Source of the DNA: Phytohalomonas tamaricis
GTDB taxonomy: Bacteria; Pseudomonadota; Gammaproteobacteria; Pseudomonadales; Halomonadaceae
NCBI RefSeq assembly: GCF_003012345.1
Contig: NZ_PVRV01000024.1
Location: 1-64,000, forward strand
Direction: 5' to 3'
DNA length: 64,000 bases
Shown here: one piece after another, positions 1-9,287 of the stretch
Layout: the number at the start of each line of letters is the position of its first letter
Position numbering within the stretch: the first letter of the stretch is position 1
Notes under the pieces: generated by a model
Databases searched by the model: none
The model's input: only the letters and a program-made list of their open reading frames with translations
What the model was told of the DNA's origin: nothing
Position numbers and translations under genes: made by a program

Positions 1-89
1 GCCATTCCGAAGAATTTTCCAAACAGAATCAATGTCTTGCGCTTCCTCCGCCACCGACCCGAAGGACTCGTCCCCGGCAGCGGATGCGT

Positions 90-118
90 ACTTTACGCCT
101 CCCTCTCTTCGAGCGCAA
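90..118 (-). promoter_or_regulatory. putative stable-RNA (rRNA-like) promoter reading out of the left edge
   Basis: On the minus strand there is a -35 box TTGCGC (113-118), a 17-base spacer and a -10 box TAAAGT (90-95). An A/T-rich stretch resembling an UP element lies just upstream (about 121-150), and a GC-rich discriminator follows the -10. The transcript would leave the window at base 1 without passing an ORF. This layout is typical of rRNA P1 promoters, so a 16S operon may lie just outside. That is inferred; no rRNA sequence is visible here. Confidence 0.5.
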
Positions 119-196
119 GCGGTTTTTTGAAAGAAAAAAGATAGAGCTTTTCAGGCCTATCATGGAGCCTTCATATTTCGACCGACGAATAACTGC

Positions 197-1681
197 TTAG
201 ATCGAAAATAGCTCGGTGAAACGATGTACGGGCGTGGCCTCGAGCGCTTTTTGGTTCTTGCATAACGCGAAGATCTGCTCACAGCGCTGTGTCGGAAAAC
301 GGGTCGCCAGGTTTGCTCTGAACTTGGCCTCCAGCAGCGGTATCCCCTCCTCGCGGCGGCGGCGGTGACCCAGCGGATATTCTACCGCGACCTGTTCGGT
401 ACTTGAGCCATCCTTGAAGAATACCTGTATTGCGTTGGCAATCGAGCGCTTGTCAGCTTCAAGATACTCGTGGCTGTAACGCGGCTCTTCGACAATTTCC
501 ATCTTGCCGCGCAACTGATCGATGATCGGATGGGCGTGATGGAATGCATCTTCATAATGTTCGGCATTCAATTCACCAAAGACAAGCGGTACGGCAATCA
601 TGTACTGCAAGCAGTGGTCGCGATCGGCCGGGTTGGCTAACTGCCCGACTTTGGAGATGATGCGAATCGCCGACTCATGAGTAGTTACCACGATGCGCTC
701 AATCTCGTTAAGCCTGCCTTCAAGCCGGGGATAGAGGCGTACAGCAGCTTCGGCCGCCGTCTGGGCATGAAACTCGGCCGGAAAGGAGATTTTGAACAGC
801 ACATTCTCCATCACGTAGGTACCGAACGACTGCGGCAGCTTGAAAGTCCGCTCCGCCTCCGTCTTCAGCCGCTGATCCTTGTTGGTCTTGGCAAACAGCA
901 CATCGTAAAAGCCCCACTGCGGCGCGGTGAGCACACTGGGAATGCCCATTTCTCCGCGCAGAGCAATATCAGCCAGCCTGACCCCACGTGACGTCGCATC
1001 CCCCGCCGCCCAGCTCTTGCGCGAACCAGCATTGGGTGCGTGACGATAGGTACGCAGACTCTGCCCATCGACGAAGGCGTGAGACAGCGCGGAAAGCAGC
1101 TGTTCACGATCAGTGCCCATCAGCTTGGCTGCAACTGCCGTCGAGGCGACCTTGACCAGCACGACGTGATCAAGCCCGACGCGATTGAACGAGTTCTCCA
1201 GCGCCAGTACGCCCTGAATCTCATGGGCCATAATCATCGCTTCGAGCACGGCCCGCATGGTCAGTGGCGCTTCACCCTGAGCGACACGCTTTTGTGACAA
1301 ATGATCGGCCACAGCGAGAATGCCCCCCAGATTATCGGAGGGATGGCCCCACTCTGCCGCCAGCCAAGTGTCGTTGTAGTCGAGCCAGCGAATGATGCAA
1401 CCAATGTCCCACGCTGCTTTGACTGGATCGAGCCGGAAAGAAGTACCTGGTACCCGTGCGCCATGTGGCACTACCGTGCCTTCAACGAGGGGACCGAGAT
1501 GCTTGGTACACTCCGGGAAACGCAGCGCCAACAGACCACAGCCCAGCGTATCCATCAGACAGCTGCGTGCCGTATCGAGCGCCTCAACACTGTCGATGTG
1601 ATACCCAAGCACATAGTCAGCGATCTTCTGCAGTACCTCGTCATAATCGGGGCGCACATTCACATCGACATTAGTACTCAT
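197..1681 (-). CDS. prpD: 2-methylcitrate dehydratase PrpD
   Basis: The 494-residue product has the length and layout of the MmgE/PrpD family. An all-helical N-terminal part includes the conserved segment around WLDYNDTW (about residue 100), and a C-terminal lid domain follows. It dehydrates 2-methylcitrate to 2-methylaconitate in cytosolic propionyl-CoA breakdown. It is the last gene of the leftward gntR-prpB-prpC-prpD operon, 35 bases after prpC. AcnD and PrpF are absent, so this is the PrpD-type rather than the AcnD/PrpF-type pathway, at least within the window. An AAGAG ribosome site precedes the ATG at 1681. Confidence 0.95.
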   Translation of the reverse strand: MSTNVDVNVRPDYDEVLQKIADYVLGYHIDSVEALDTARSCLMDTLGCGLLALRFPECTKHLGPLVEGTVVPHGARVPGTSFRLDPVKAAWDIGCIIRWLDYNDTWLAAEWGHPSDNLGGILAVADHLSQKRVAQGEAPLTMRAVLEAMIMAHEIQGVLALENSFNRVGLDHVVLVKVASTAVAAKLMGTDREQLLSALSHAFVDGQSLRTYRHAPNAGSRKSWAAGDATSRGVRLADIALRGEMGIPSVLTAPQWGFYDVLFAKTNKDQRLKTEAERTFKLPQSFGTYVMENVLFKISFPAEFHAQTAAEAAVRLYPRLEGRLNEIERIVVTTHESAIRIISKVGQLANPADRDHCLQYMIAVPLVFGELNAEHYEDAFHHAHPIIDQLRGKMEIVEEPRYSHEYLEADKRSIANAIQVFFKDGSSTEQVAVEYPLGHRRRREEGIPLLEAKFRANLATRFPTQRCEQIFALCKNQKALEATPVHRFTELFSI

Positions 1682-1716
1682 CCAGATAATCTCTTGTTAT
1701 TTCAATTATTAAACAC

Positions 1717-2844
1717 TTAAGCGCGCTGCTCAGTTGGCACCCATTCACGCTGGTGCTCCCCGATGTAGTCAGCGCTCGGACGGATGATGCGATTGTTGGC
1801 GCGCTGCTCGAAAACATGGGCGCACCAGCCCGCGGCCCGTGCGCAGACGAAGATCGGCGTGAACAGCTTGGTTGGGATGCCCATGAAGTGATAAGCGCTG
1901 GCGTGATAGAAATCCGCGTTGGGAAACAGCTTCTTCTCGTCCCACATCAGCTGCTCACAGCGCTCGGAGACGGTAAAGAGCGTTTCATCACTCGTCTCGT
2001 CCGCGAGCCGCTGGGCCCAGGCCTTGATGATATCGCTACGCGGGTCATGGTCACAGTAGATCGCATGACCGAAGCCCATGATCTTCCCCTTGTTTGCCAG
2101 TATGCTTTTGAGACCACGCTCCGCCTCATCCGGGCTCTGCCACTGAGCGATCATATCCATCGCTGCCTCATTGGCTCCGCCATGCAGTGGGCCACGCAGC
2201 GAACCGATGGCTGCCGTCACGCAGGAATACAGATCGGACAGGGTCGAGGCGCAGACCCGCGCCGTAAACGTCGAGGCGTTGAACTCATGCTCGGCATAAA
2301 GAATAAGTGAGGTATTCATCACGGCGGCATGTAACTTACTTGCAGGCCGACCGTGTAGCAGATGAAGAAAATGCCCGCCGATCGATTCGTCGTCGGACTC
2401 AGTTTCGATACGCTCGCCGTGATGAGAGTAGCGATACCAGTAGAGCAGGATCGAGGGCAGCACGGCGAGCAGGCGATCGGCCCGCATCTGCTGCTCATCA
2501 AAGCTCATTTCCGGTTCAAGGTTGCCGAGCATTGAGACACCCGTACGCATCACATCCATCGGATGCGCCTCGCGCGGAATCTGTTCAAGCACGCTCTTGA
2601 GCGCCTCGGGTAATGCGCGCAGCCCCTTGAGCTTACCGATATAGTTAGCCAGCTCGTCACGTTTGGGCAATTCACCCTTGAGCAGTAGGTAAGCGACCTC
2701 CTCGAAACCTGCCTTGTCGGCCAGATCGTGAATATCGTAGCCGCGATAGGTTAGCCCCGAGCCCTCCTTGCCCACCGTGCACAGCGCTGTTTCACCTGCG
2801 CTCTGGCCTCTCAATCCCGCACCAGCAAGAACCTTACCTGCCAT
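1717..2844 (-). CDS. prpC: 2-methylcitrate synthase PrpC
   Basis: This 375-residue citrate-synthase-fold enzyme condenses propionyl-CoA with oxaloacetate to 2-methylcitrate. Family signatures visible are GLTYRGYDI near residue 30, the catalytic-histidine segment LHGGANE, and GFGHAIY further on. The length fits the short methylcitrate synthase class rather than the about 430-residue hexameric GltA. A strong AAGGAGG lies six bases before the ATG, which fixes the start. It sits between prpB and prpD with gaps of 33 and 35 bases, which supports the methylcitrate assignment over housekeeping citrate synthase. Confidence 0.95.
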   Translation of the reverse strand: MAGKVLAGAGLRGQSAGETALCTVGKEGSGLTYRGYDIHDLADKAGFEEVAYLLLKGELPKRDELANYIGKLKGLRALPEALKSVLEQIPREAHPMDVMRTGVSMLGNLEPEMSFDEQQMRADRLLAVLPSILLYWYRYSHHGERIETESDDESIGGHFLHLLHGRPASKLHAAVMNTSLILYAEHEFNASTFTARVCASTLSDLYSCVTAAIGSLRGPLHGGANEAAMDMIAQWQSPDEAERGLKSILANKGKIMGFGHAIYCDHDPRSDIIKAWAQRLADETSDETLFTVSERCEQLMWDEKKLFPNADFYHASAYHFMGIPTKLFTPIFVCARAAGWCAHVFEQRANNRIIRPSADYIGEHQREWVPTEQRA

Positions 2845-2877
2845 GGCGTGCCTCCTTGAACGTACTGGCCCTTTTGG

Positions 2878-3774
2878 TTACTGATGCCCATCGGCAGAGG
2901 CCGAAGAAAAGAGCGCGTCGAGTTTTTCTTCATAGGCGTGATAATCAAGAAATTCGTAAAGCTCATCGCGCGTCTGCATCAGCTCAACCACAGCCTTTTG
3001 ATCACCGTTGTCGAGAATGCTGCGATAAACCTTAAGCGCTGCGGCGTTCATGGCGCGGAACGCCGACAACGGGTAGAGCACCATGCGGCAGCCGACCTCA
3101 GCCAGTTGTTGCTGATTGAACAGCGGCGTGGCGCCGAATTCGGTGATGTTAGCGAGTACGGGAGCATCGAGCCTGTCACAGAAGGCACGGTAGTCCTCCA
3201 GCGTATGCACTGCCTCGGCGAAGATGCCGTCGGCACCGGCCGCGAGACACGCCTGTGAACGCCCAATCGCCGCATCGAGCCCCTCCTTTTGGAAGGCGTC
3301 GGTACGGGCAATGATGAAGAAATCGGAATCGACGCGGGCATCGACCGCCGCCTTGATGCGATCGACCATTTCCGGCTGCGAGACGATGGCCTTATTGGGA
3401 CGATGACCACAGCGCTTCTGTGCCACCTGATCCTCGATATGAATCGCCGCCACGCCGGCGCGTTCCATCTCACGGATCGTACGTGCAATATTGAACGCCC
3501 CGCCCCAACCGGTATCGACATCGACCAATAGCGGCAGCTCAGACGCAGCTGTGATCCGGCGTGCATCTTCGGTGACGTCATTCAATGTGGTCATTCCCAG
3601 ATCGGGCAACCCGAACGAGGCATTGGCCACACCGCCTCCCGACAGATAAATCGCCTGATGACCTACCTTCTGCGCCATGAGAGCGGTATAGGCATTGATC
3701 GTACCCACAATAGGCAAGGGACGATGAGCGTCGAGTGCAGCGCGAAAACGCGCACCGGGAGTAAGCTGACTCAT
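2878..3774 (-). CDS. prpB: 2-methylisocitrate lyase PrpB
   Basis: This 298-residue member of the isocitrate lyase/PEP mutase superfamily splits 2-methylisocitrate into pyruvate and succinate. The Mg-binding stretch VDVDTGWG (residues 84-91) and the catalytic loop KRCGH (120-124, Cys122) are both present. The ATG at 3774 overlaps the stop of the upstream regulator by four bases and has a GGAGG eight bases before it. The pair is therefore translationally coupled. It is the first structural gene of the prp operon. Confidence 0.96.
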   Translation of the reverse strand: MSQLTPGARFRAALDAHRPLPIVGTINAYTALMAQKVGHQAIYLSGGGVANASFGLPDLGMTTLNDVTEDARRITAASELPLLVDVDTGWGGAFNIARTIREMERAGVAAIHIEDQVAQKRCGHRPNKAIVSQPEMVDRIKAAVDARVDSDFFIIARTDAFQKEGLDAAIGRSQACLAAGADGIFAEAVHTLEDYRAFCDRLDAPVLANITEFGATPLFNQQQLAEVGCRMVLYPLSAFRAMNAAALKVYRSILDNGDQKAVVELMQTRDELYEFLDYHAYEEKLDALFSSASADGHQ

Positions 3775-4508
3775 GGCGTGCGCCTCCGAGAAATAGGGTC
3801 GTTGTAATCCTCATCGTCCAGAGCCATCGCATAGCGCTCGGCCACACTCTTGCGCGATGCAGTGATATGGCGACGCATCAACATTTCCGCGAGTTCTTCA
3901 TCGCCTGCTTCAATGGCATCGACAATGCGATGATGTTCGACAAACGCCCGCTGTGGCCGTGCGCCCTTGGCACTGAACTGGGTTCGATACAGCCGTACCA
4001 GATAATAAAGATCGTCACATAGCATTCTCACCAGCATGCGGTTGTGACTGCCATGTGCGATCAGATAGTGAAAATCAAGGTCTCCCTCGCGCTGAAAATA
4101 GGCCTCACCCTGCTGCATATCGCTCTGACGTTCATGCGTATTCAGCACTTCACGCAGCGCCCTGACCTCGTCAGCCGTCATATGACGCGCAGCAAGACGT
4201 GCCGCCATGCTTTCAAGCGCCTCACGCAAGTCAAAAAGCTCAAGTAGCTCACGCATCGACAGCTTGACGACACGGGCCCCCACATGAGGTTCGCGTTCAA
4301 TCAGGCGATGCATTTCAAGGCGCCTCATGGCTTCTCGCAACGGCCCACGTGAAATACCATAAGTACGTGCAAGTCCAGGCTCGGTAATCTTGCTGCCGGC
4401 AGGCAACTCGCCCTTAACGATAGCTTGTTGCAACTGCTGGAAGACGCGCTCGGCGAGCGTACGGACTTCAGGGGAAGCGGGATCCTGATTAAATTCAGTC
4501 ATGCTCAT
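3771..4508 (-). CDS. GntR-family (FCD/FadR subfamily) regulator of the prp operon
   Basis: An N-terminal winged helix-turn-helix (about residues 15-80, with [20 protein letters not shown]) is followed by an all-helical FCD effector domain containing the metal-binding His cluster around [12 protein letters not shown]. This type of regulator heads prp operons in Pseudomonas and Halomonas relatives and probably responds to a methylcitrate-cycle intermediate. The start is uncertain. ATG at 4508 and 4502 are both possible, and TTG codons lie upstream at 4514 and 4517. No strong ribosome site is visible. A palindrome matching FCD operators overlaps this start region, which implies autoregulation. 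The name prpR is avoided because that usually denotes the unrelated sigma-54 activator. Confidence 0.88.
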   Translation of the reverse strand: MSMTEFNQDPASPEVRTLAERVFQQLQQAIVKGELPAGSKITEPGLARTYGISRGPLREAMRRLEMHRLIEREPHVGARVVKLSMRELLELFDLREALESMAARLAARHMTADEVRALREVLNTHERQSDMQQGEAYFQREGDLDFHYLIAHGSHNRMLVRMLCDDLYYLVRLYRTQFSAKGARPQRAFVEHHRIVDAIEAGDEELAEMLMRRHITASRKSVAERYAMALDDEDYNDPISRRRTP

Positions 4509-4517
4509 TGTCAACAA
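4508..4517. promoter_or_regulatory. putative GntR/FCD operator 1 (TTGTCAACAA)
   Basis: The inverted repeat TTGT-CA-ACAA fits the TNGTNNNACNA pattern bound by FadR/FCD-type GntR proteins. It overlaps the start region of the regulator gene. Binding here would block its expression and that of the downstream prp genes. A second near copy lies 113 bases upstream. Confidence 0.45.
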
Positions 4518-4620
4518 TTGAGAACATCGCTCAAGATAACTTAACAGAGCAACTAATCAAGCAATACCAAGTCAGATTGCTATTTATCTTTAGTGGTATG
4601 CGACTATTCATACTTCTTAA

Positions 4621-4630
4621 TTGTCAACAC
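4621..4630. promoter_or_regulatory. putative GntR/FCD operator 2 (TTGTCAACAC)
   Basis: This site matches the operator at 4508-4517 in nine of ten positions and falls in the region that should hold the prp promoter. Two sites about 113 bases apart could allow looping. The assignment rests on sequence resemblance only. Confidence 0.4.
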
Positions 4631-4666
4631 TCACAGCGCGAACCCTTTGTCACCACCCCACCGCTA

Positions 4667-5533
4667 CTAACCCACTATAGAGGCCAGCCGCCGCGGCTTT
4701 TGAAAAGGCAGAGAGTGATCGGTTCCCGGTAACTCAATGAACGTCCAGTCAGCTCGCGCAGCCGCCAGTTCGCTGTGATAGCTCTTCATGGCAGCCAAGC
4801 TTTTGCCGCCCACCACACTTGTCACGTTACACTGTGCAACGAGCAGTGCATCACGGTCGAGCGTATTTACTGCATGAGTCACGCAATCGAGAGCGTTAGC
4901 GAACCCGAGATGGCGTCGTGCCAGACGGCTTATGGTCATTCTCTCTACACGTGGATTACGTGAGCGATGCGGTGAAATCAAATCAAGGAAACGAGTGATT
5001 CCCAGCTCTGGCGTGGGCGCACTACGAATTTCTTCGGCAGCCTCAGCATAGCCTTCGCGCACGCGTACCATCATGGCGTGATCGGCTCGCTCAAGCATTG
5101 CCGGTTCCAGTAGAGAGATTGCCGCGACCCGCTCCGGCATGCGCTGCTTGAGCCGCATTGCCACCAATCCGCCGAAGGAATAGCCGACCACATCGACACA
5201 AGCCAGCTGCTCATGATCAAGTAGCCCGATAATGTCATCGACTACCTGATCCAGCTCGAAGGGATCCTCACGCCCCTGAAGCGCGCGGGTCTCGCCCGCT
5301 CCTCTCAGGTCCGGAATGAATACTTGCCTGCGTGTATGAAGATGGGGACAAAACGGCCCCCAGGTCAGTACCCCCGCGACACCGGCGCCGTGCAACATCA
5401 ACAATGGATACGCGCGGCCCGGCTCTACATTTTCGGGATACTGCCGCTCAAGACGCTGCCAGCAAAGATGTTGGTCAGAGAGCGTCACGTTAACCTGATG
5501 ATGGTTAAACTGCTGAAAAAACGACTGGCGCAT
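4667..5533 (-). CDS. alpha/beta-fold hydrolase
   Basis: This 288-residue protein shows the alpha/beta hydrolase signatures: oxyanion-hole segment MLHGAG (about 47-52), nucleophile elbow GYSFGG (about 117-122, Ser) and a C-terminal GTDHS (His) for the catalytic triad. No signal peptide is seen, so it is probably cytosolic. The substrate cannot be read from sequence. It lies 150 bases upstream of the prp regulator on the same strand and is divergent from pabB. A link to propionate metabolism is possible but unproven. Confidence 0.8.
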   Translation of the reverse strand: MRQSFFQQFNHHQVNVTLSDQHLCWQRLERQYPENVEPGRAYPLLMLHGAGVAGVLTWGPFCPHLHTRRQVFIPDLRGAGETRALQGREDPFELDQVVDDIIGLLDHEQLACVDVVGYSFGGLVAMRLKQRMPERVAAISLLEPAMLERADHAMMVRVREGYAEAAEEIRSAPTPELGITRFLDLISPHRSRNPRVERMTISRLARRHLGFANALDCVTHAVNTLDRDALLVAQCNVTSVVGGKSLAAMKSYHSELAAARADWTFIELPGTDHSLPFQKPRRLASIVG

Positions 5534-5633
5534 GATGATTTCGATCTAGGGGGGGCTATTCTCTTGCCATGCAAAGCGGCGGACAAATCGCCGCCCCACT
5601 TATAGAATGGCGCGTCACGTTTAATCTAGATGG

Positions 5634-7013
5634 ATGCCCCTCATGCCGCAACGCCTAGAATGCCATCCGTTGACCTACCATCGCTCGCCTCTGGCCTATT
5701 TTGCTCAGCTGCGTCAGCGGCCGGGCGCGGTTCTACTCGATAGCGGCCGACCGGAGATCTCGAGCGGGCGATACGACATCATGTCGAGCGATCCGCTTTC
5801 CCTGCTTACGACGGATCAAAATGGCGCGGTAAGCTGTGACGCGTATCCCGATCTGTCTCCACATCCGGTCAAGGCACAGCGTGAGCTACTGGCACAGCTT
5901 GACCTTACTCTGCCGGAGACATCGCTACCCTTCACTGCCGGCCTGATCGGTTTCTGGAGCTATGACTTCGGACGTGTTGTTGAGCCGTTGCCTACTCAAG
6001 CCGTTGCCGATATCGACTTTCCGCTCTGTCGTCTCGGCCTTTATGACTGGTCAATCGTGCAAGATCATCAGCAGCGCACTTGCTGGCTACTGGCAACACC
6101 GGAACGCCGCAAGCAGGTACTAAACTGGCTGGCGCAGCCCCCTCCGCTTGACCGGCCTTTCACGTTAGCGTCACCTTTTCAGCCGACCATCACGCGTGCC
6201 GCGTATGGCCAGCGCTTTCATCGAATCCAGCACTATATTCATAGTGGCGACTGCTATCAGGTCAATTTTGCTCAACGTTTCTCGGCTTCCTACCAGGGGG
6301 ATTTGTGGCACGCCTATCAAGCACTACGCGAGGCCACCCCAACGCCCTTTTCTGCATTCATGACCTGGCCAGACGATTCAAACCGCGAGTGCGGCGTGTT
6401 ATCGCTGTCGCCTGAGCGCTTTTTGCGTATCGATCATGGTGAGATACTGACCCAGCCGATCAAGGGCACCCGTCCGCGTGGCGTGACGCCCGCGCTGGAT
6501 GCACAGCTTGCGCACGATCTACAACACAGCACCAAGGACCGTGCCGAGAATGTGATGATCGTCGATCTGTTGCGCAACGATATTGGCCGTGTCGCGACAC
6601 CTGGAAGCGTTCATGTCCCAGCTCTCGCAAAACTGGAAAGTTATGCCAATGTTCATCATCTGGTGAGTACGGTAACCGGCACACTGGCCACTGAGCATCA
6701 CGCACTCGATGCATTGACGGCCGCCTTTCCCGGCGGATCGATCACCGGCGCGCCCAAGATACGGGCCATGCAAATCATCGATGAACTCGAACCCTTTCAG
6801 CGCAGCCTTTACTGCGGCAGCATCGGTTACGTCGATATTCGCGGTCACATGGATACTTCCATTGTGATCCGTACAGCAGTGGCTAGTCAGGGACAGCTTC
6901 ACCTTTGGGGAGGAGGCGGTATTGTCGCTGACTCCAATGAACAAGCCGAATTCGATGAAACCTTGGCTAAAACCGGGCGTCTCATCGCCGCACTTGAAAA
7001 AACTGAAGGCTAA
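5634..7013 (+). CDS. pabB: aminodeoxychorismate synthase component I
   Basis: This 459-residue chorismate-binding enzyme forms 4-amino-4-deoxychorismate with the PabA glutaminase, on the way to folate. The C-terminal domain carries PIKGTRPRG (about 277-285) and GGSITGAPKIRAM (about 370-382), both hallmarks of the PabB/TrpE family. Length and the lack of an anthranilate-synthase-type neighbour favour PabB over TrpE. ATG codons at 5634 and 5643 are both possible. A TATAGAAT at about 5602 could be its -10. It is transcribed away from the hydrolase at 5533. Confidence 0.92.
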   Translation: MPLMPQRLECHPLTYHRSPLAYFAQLRQRPGAVLLDSGRPEISSGRYDIMSSDPLSLLTTDQNGAVSCDAYPDLSPHPVKAQRELLAQLDLTLPETSLPFTAGLIGFWSYDFGRVVEPLPTQAVADIDFPLCRLGLYDWSIVQDHQQRTCWLLATPERRKQVLNWLAQPPPLDRPFTLASPFQPTITRAAYGQRFHRIQHYIHSGDCYQVNFAQRFSASYQGDLWHAYQALREATPTPFSAFMTWPDDSNRECGVLSLSPERFLRIDHGEILTQPIKGTRPRGVTPALDAQLAHDLQHSTKDRAENVMIVDLLRNDIGRVATPGSVHVPALAKLESYANVHHLVSTVTGTLATEHHALDALTAAFPGGSITGAPKIRAMQIIDELEPFQRSLYCGSIGYVDIRGHMDTSIVIRTAVASQGQLHLWGGGGIVADSNEQAEFDETLAKTGRLIAALEKTEG

Positions 7014-7099
7014 TTACGACGATATGCGGCTGCCGTCGGTATCGCGACTGTACCCCTTTCCCGTTGACGTTTATGATTGAGAACGATTTTCGACCGCAT

Positions 7100-7235
7100 T
7101 GTTGGCGTGTGTTCATCATCTGTTTTATGCGTTTCGTACGGCACGAGCTGCCATGGTGGCAGTCATACTGGTGCCGCAATCTGTGGTACACGCCTTCTTG
7201 GGACTCAGACGAATAGCCTGCGCCCCGGTAGCACA
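7100..7235 (+). promoter_or_regulatory. possible variant cobalamin riboswitch
   Basis: The long leader of the FecCD permease has blocks resembling the B12-riboswitch core in the right order. GGTGGCAGTC with ACTGGTGCCGCAATCTGTGG (about 7155-7185) recalls GGTGxAAATCC and GCTGCCCCCGCAACTGT. CAGACGAATAGCCTGCGCC (about 7206-7224) recalls CAGGAGACCTGCC with small insertions. GGCAC/GTGCC (about 7140 and 7171) and CTGCCA/TGGCAG nested pairings are visible. The match is degenerate, so another structured leader is possible. The context of a BtuCD-like importer supports the call. Confidence 0.42.
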
Positions 7236-7268
7236 ACACCGCTTCATCCACATTCCAAAGGGTCTGCA

Positions 7269-8351
7269 ATGCCCCGTAGCCTGACTGCCGCAGCAACACA
7301 TCACCCAGCTCCCGAGGACAGTATCAGTCGTTACCACGCCCGCCGTCGGCGTCATTACTGGCTGTTGGCAGCGATGGTCATCGTGACGATAGGCGCCGTG
7401 ATTGCCGATATTTCGATCGGCCCCGGAAACTATCCCTTGCAGGACATCATTACTGCCGTCATCCATCCCAGTGAGGCCCCGCGCATTCTGGCCGTTGTCA
7501 TCTGGGAAATTCGCCTGCCCGTCGCGCTGATGGCCATCGTGGTGGGCACCTCGCTTGCCGTCGCTGGCGCTGAAATGCAGACCATTCTTAATAATCCCTT
7601 GGCTGATCCCTTCAATCTCGGCATCACCCAAGCCGCGAGCTTCGGTGCAGCGCTTGCCATTGTGCTGGGTTTCGCAGTCATCCCCGGCTTTGGCCCATTA
7701 TTGACCACCATCAACGCCTTCGTGTTGGCGATGTTCTCTTCCTTGATCATCTGGAGCATCAGCCGGTTGCGTGGCGTCAGCATCCAGACCATGGTACTGA
7801 TGGGCATCGCGCTGATGTTTTTCTTCAATTCCCTGCAGGGCATTTTGCAATACATCGCCTCGGCCGAAGCGCTGCAACAATTGATTTTCTGGACACTGGG
7901 CTCACTGTCACGTTCGAGCTGGCCCAAGGTTGGACTCGCCGCATTGGCCCTGGTGATCACGCTGCCGTTCTTTTTCAGCGCGGGCTGGCGTCTGACGGCA
8001 TTGCGCCTGGGAGACCTTCACGCTAAAGCGCTCGGCGTTAATGTCGGCCGATTGCGACTGACGGTACTGATGTGCAGCTCGCTGCTGGCTGCCACGGCCG
8101 TTGCCTTTGTCGGTGCCGTGCCCTTCGTCGGCTTGGTTGCCCCCCATATTGCACGGCTTCTGGTGGGTGAAGACCAACGCATCTTTCTACCGATGTCGGC
8201 CCTGACCGGAGCACTATTGATGTCCCTGACATCCATTTTGTCGAAGACATTGATCCCTGGCGTGCTATTGCCCATTGGCATCATTACCGCACTCATCGGC
8301 CTGCCCTTCTTCATCTCACTGATTTTGAAAAGTCGCAAGGAGCTGTGGTGA
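7269..8351 (+). CDS. FecCD/BtuC-family ABC importer permease
   Basis: The product has about 360 residues and about ten membrane segments. FecCD hallmarks include EIRLPVALMAIVVG, the stretch around NNPLADPFNLGIT (about residue 110) and the late coupling segment GLVAPHIARLLVG. It moves a vitamin B12- or siderophore-type ligand across the inner membrane. The open frame extends upstream to a TTG at 7077, but that part lies in the structured leader and reads as low-complexity nonsense. The ATG at 7269, followed by a basic region and a first helix, is the likely start. It is coupled to the ATPase gene (TGATG). The substrate is inferred as cobalamin from the leader, with heme or siderophore as alternatives. 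Confidence 0.85.
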   Translation: MPRSLTAAATHHPAPEDSISRYHARRRRHYWLLAAMVIVTIGAVIADISIGPGNYPLQDIITAVIHPSEAPRILAVVIWEIRLPVALMAIVVGTSLAVAGAEMQTILNNPLADPFNLGITQAASFGAALAIVLGFAVIPGFGPLLTTINAFVLAMFSSLIIWSISRLRGVSIQTMVLMGIALMFFFNSLQGILQYIASAEALQQLIFWTLGSLSRSSWPKVGLAALALVITLPFFFSAGWRLTALRLGDLHAKALGVNVGRLRLTVLMCSSLLAATAVAFVGAVPFVGLVAPHIARLLVGEDQRIFLPMSALTGALLMSLTSILSKTLIPGVLLPIGIITALIGLPFFISLILKSRKELW

Positions 8352-9145
8352 TGAGTCTGACCGTCGAGAATCTCTCTGCCACGCTAGGTCGCACGCAAAT
8401 CCTGCATGATGTCAGCGGTCTTCATGCCCGACCGGGAGAAGTCACTGCGTTGATCGGGCCCAACGGTGCCGGCAAATCGACATTGCTGAAGGCCATCGCC
8501 GGCATCGAGCGCGCACGTGGCAACATCATGCTTGATGATCATGACATGTCGTCTCTCGGCTTTGCAGAACGTGCTTCGCGCCTTTACTACCTGCCTCAGG
8601 ATGTCGGCTCACGTGCGGCCCTCAGCGTATTTGAAGCCGTGTTGCTGGCACGACGTACCGTGGCGCTGCCCGGCCAACGCAGCAATGATCTCCAACTGAC
8701 TCAAGATGCGCTGTATGCTCTGGAGCTTGAGCACTATGCCGAGCGTGAGCTCGGCCAGCTCTCTGGCGGTCAGCGTCAACGTGTCGCTATCGCTCAGGCC
8801 ATAGTGCGCTCGCCACGTCTTCTCATGCTGGACGAACCTACCAGCGCACTCGATCTTCATCACCAGCTGCAAGTGCTTGACTGGCTGTCCTGCCTGGCGC
8901 GCGAGCGCAACATGATTATCATTATTGCCATCCATGACCTGAGCATGGCGGCGCGTTTTGCCTCCCACATCTGGGTCATGAAAGACGGCCGTACCGAAGC
9001 TACCGGCTCACCGCATGAGGTGCTGACGCCGGACAGATTGCGCGCAGTTTACGCCATAGAAACGCATGTTGAATGGCCAGAAGGCGAGCCACCTCGGATT
9101 ACGCCTTTGGCCGCCACGCGCCGGTTGGGTGAACGCGAACACTGA
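8351..9145 (+). CDS. ABC importer ATPase, BtuD/FecE type
   Basis: This ATPase of about 264 residues has the Walker A GPNGAGKST (about 37-45), the ABC signature QLSGGQRQR, the Walker B LLMLDEPTSALD and the switch histidine in AIHDLSMAARF. It energises the preceding permease. The ATG at 8351 overlaps the permease stop, which argues for coupling. Two GTG codons just upstream are less likely. No periplasmic binding protein or TonB receptor is adjacent, so those parts of the system must be encoded elsewhere. Confidence 0.88.
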   Translation: MSLTVENLSATLGRTQILHDVSGLHARPGEVTALIGPNGAGKSTLLKAIAGIERARGNIMLDDHDMSSLGFAERASRLYYLPQDVGSRAALSVFEAVLLARRTVALPGQRSNDLQLTQDALYALELEHYAERELGQLSGGQRQRVAIAQAIVRSPRLLMLDEPTSALDLHHQLQVLDWLSCLARERNMIIIIAIHDLSMAARFASHIWVMKDGRTEATGSPHEVLTPDRLRAVYAIETHVEWPEGEPPRITPLAATRRLGEREH

Positions 9146-9287
9146 TCTGTCGTGTCAGGGCGCTCTAAGCTTCGAACCAATCGCTATTGGGTGTCGTACT
9201 CGGCTTTTTGCTAGGGTAGATGCATTCCTTGGAGGATCGTGAGGTTACCTGTCCTTGCGATCATGAGTTTACTTACCGGAGTGAGTG

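Noticed and set aside
7077-7268. Upstream extension of the FecCD permease frame from a TTG at 7077.
   Set aside because: It would run through the structured leader and adds about 64 residues that do not resemble the family; the ATG at 7269 is followed directly by a normal N-terminus.
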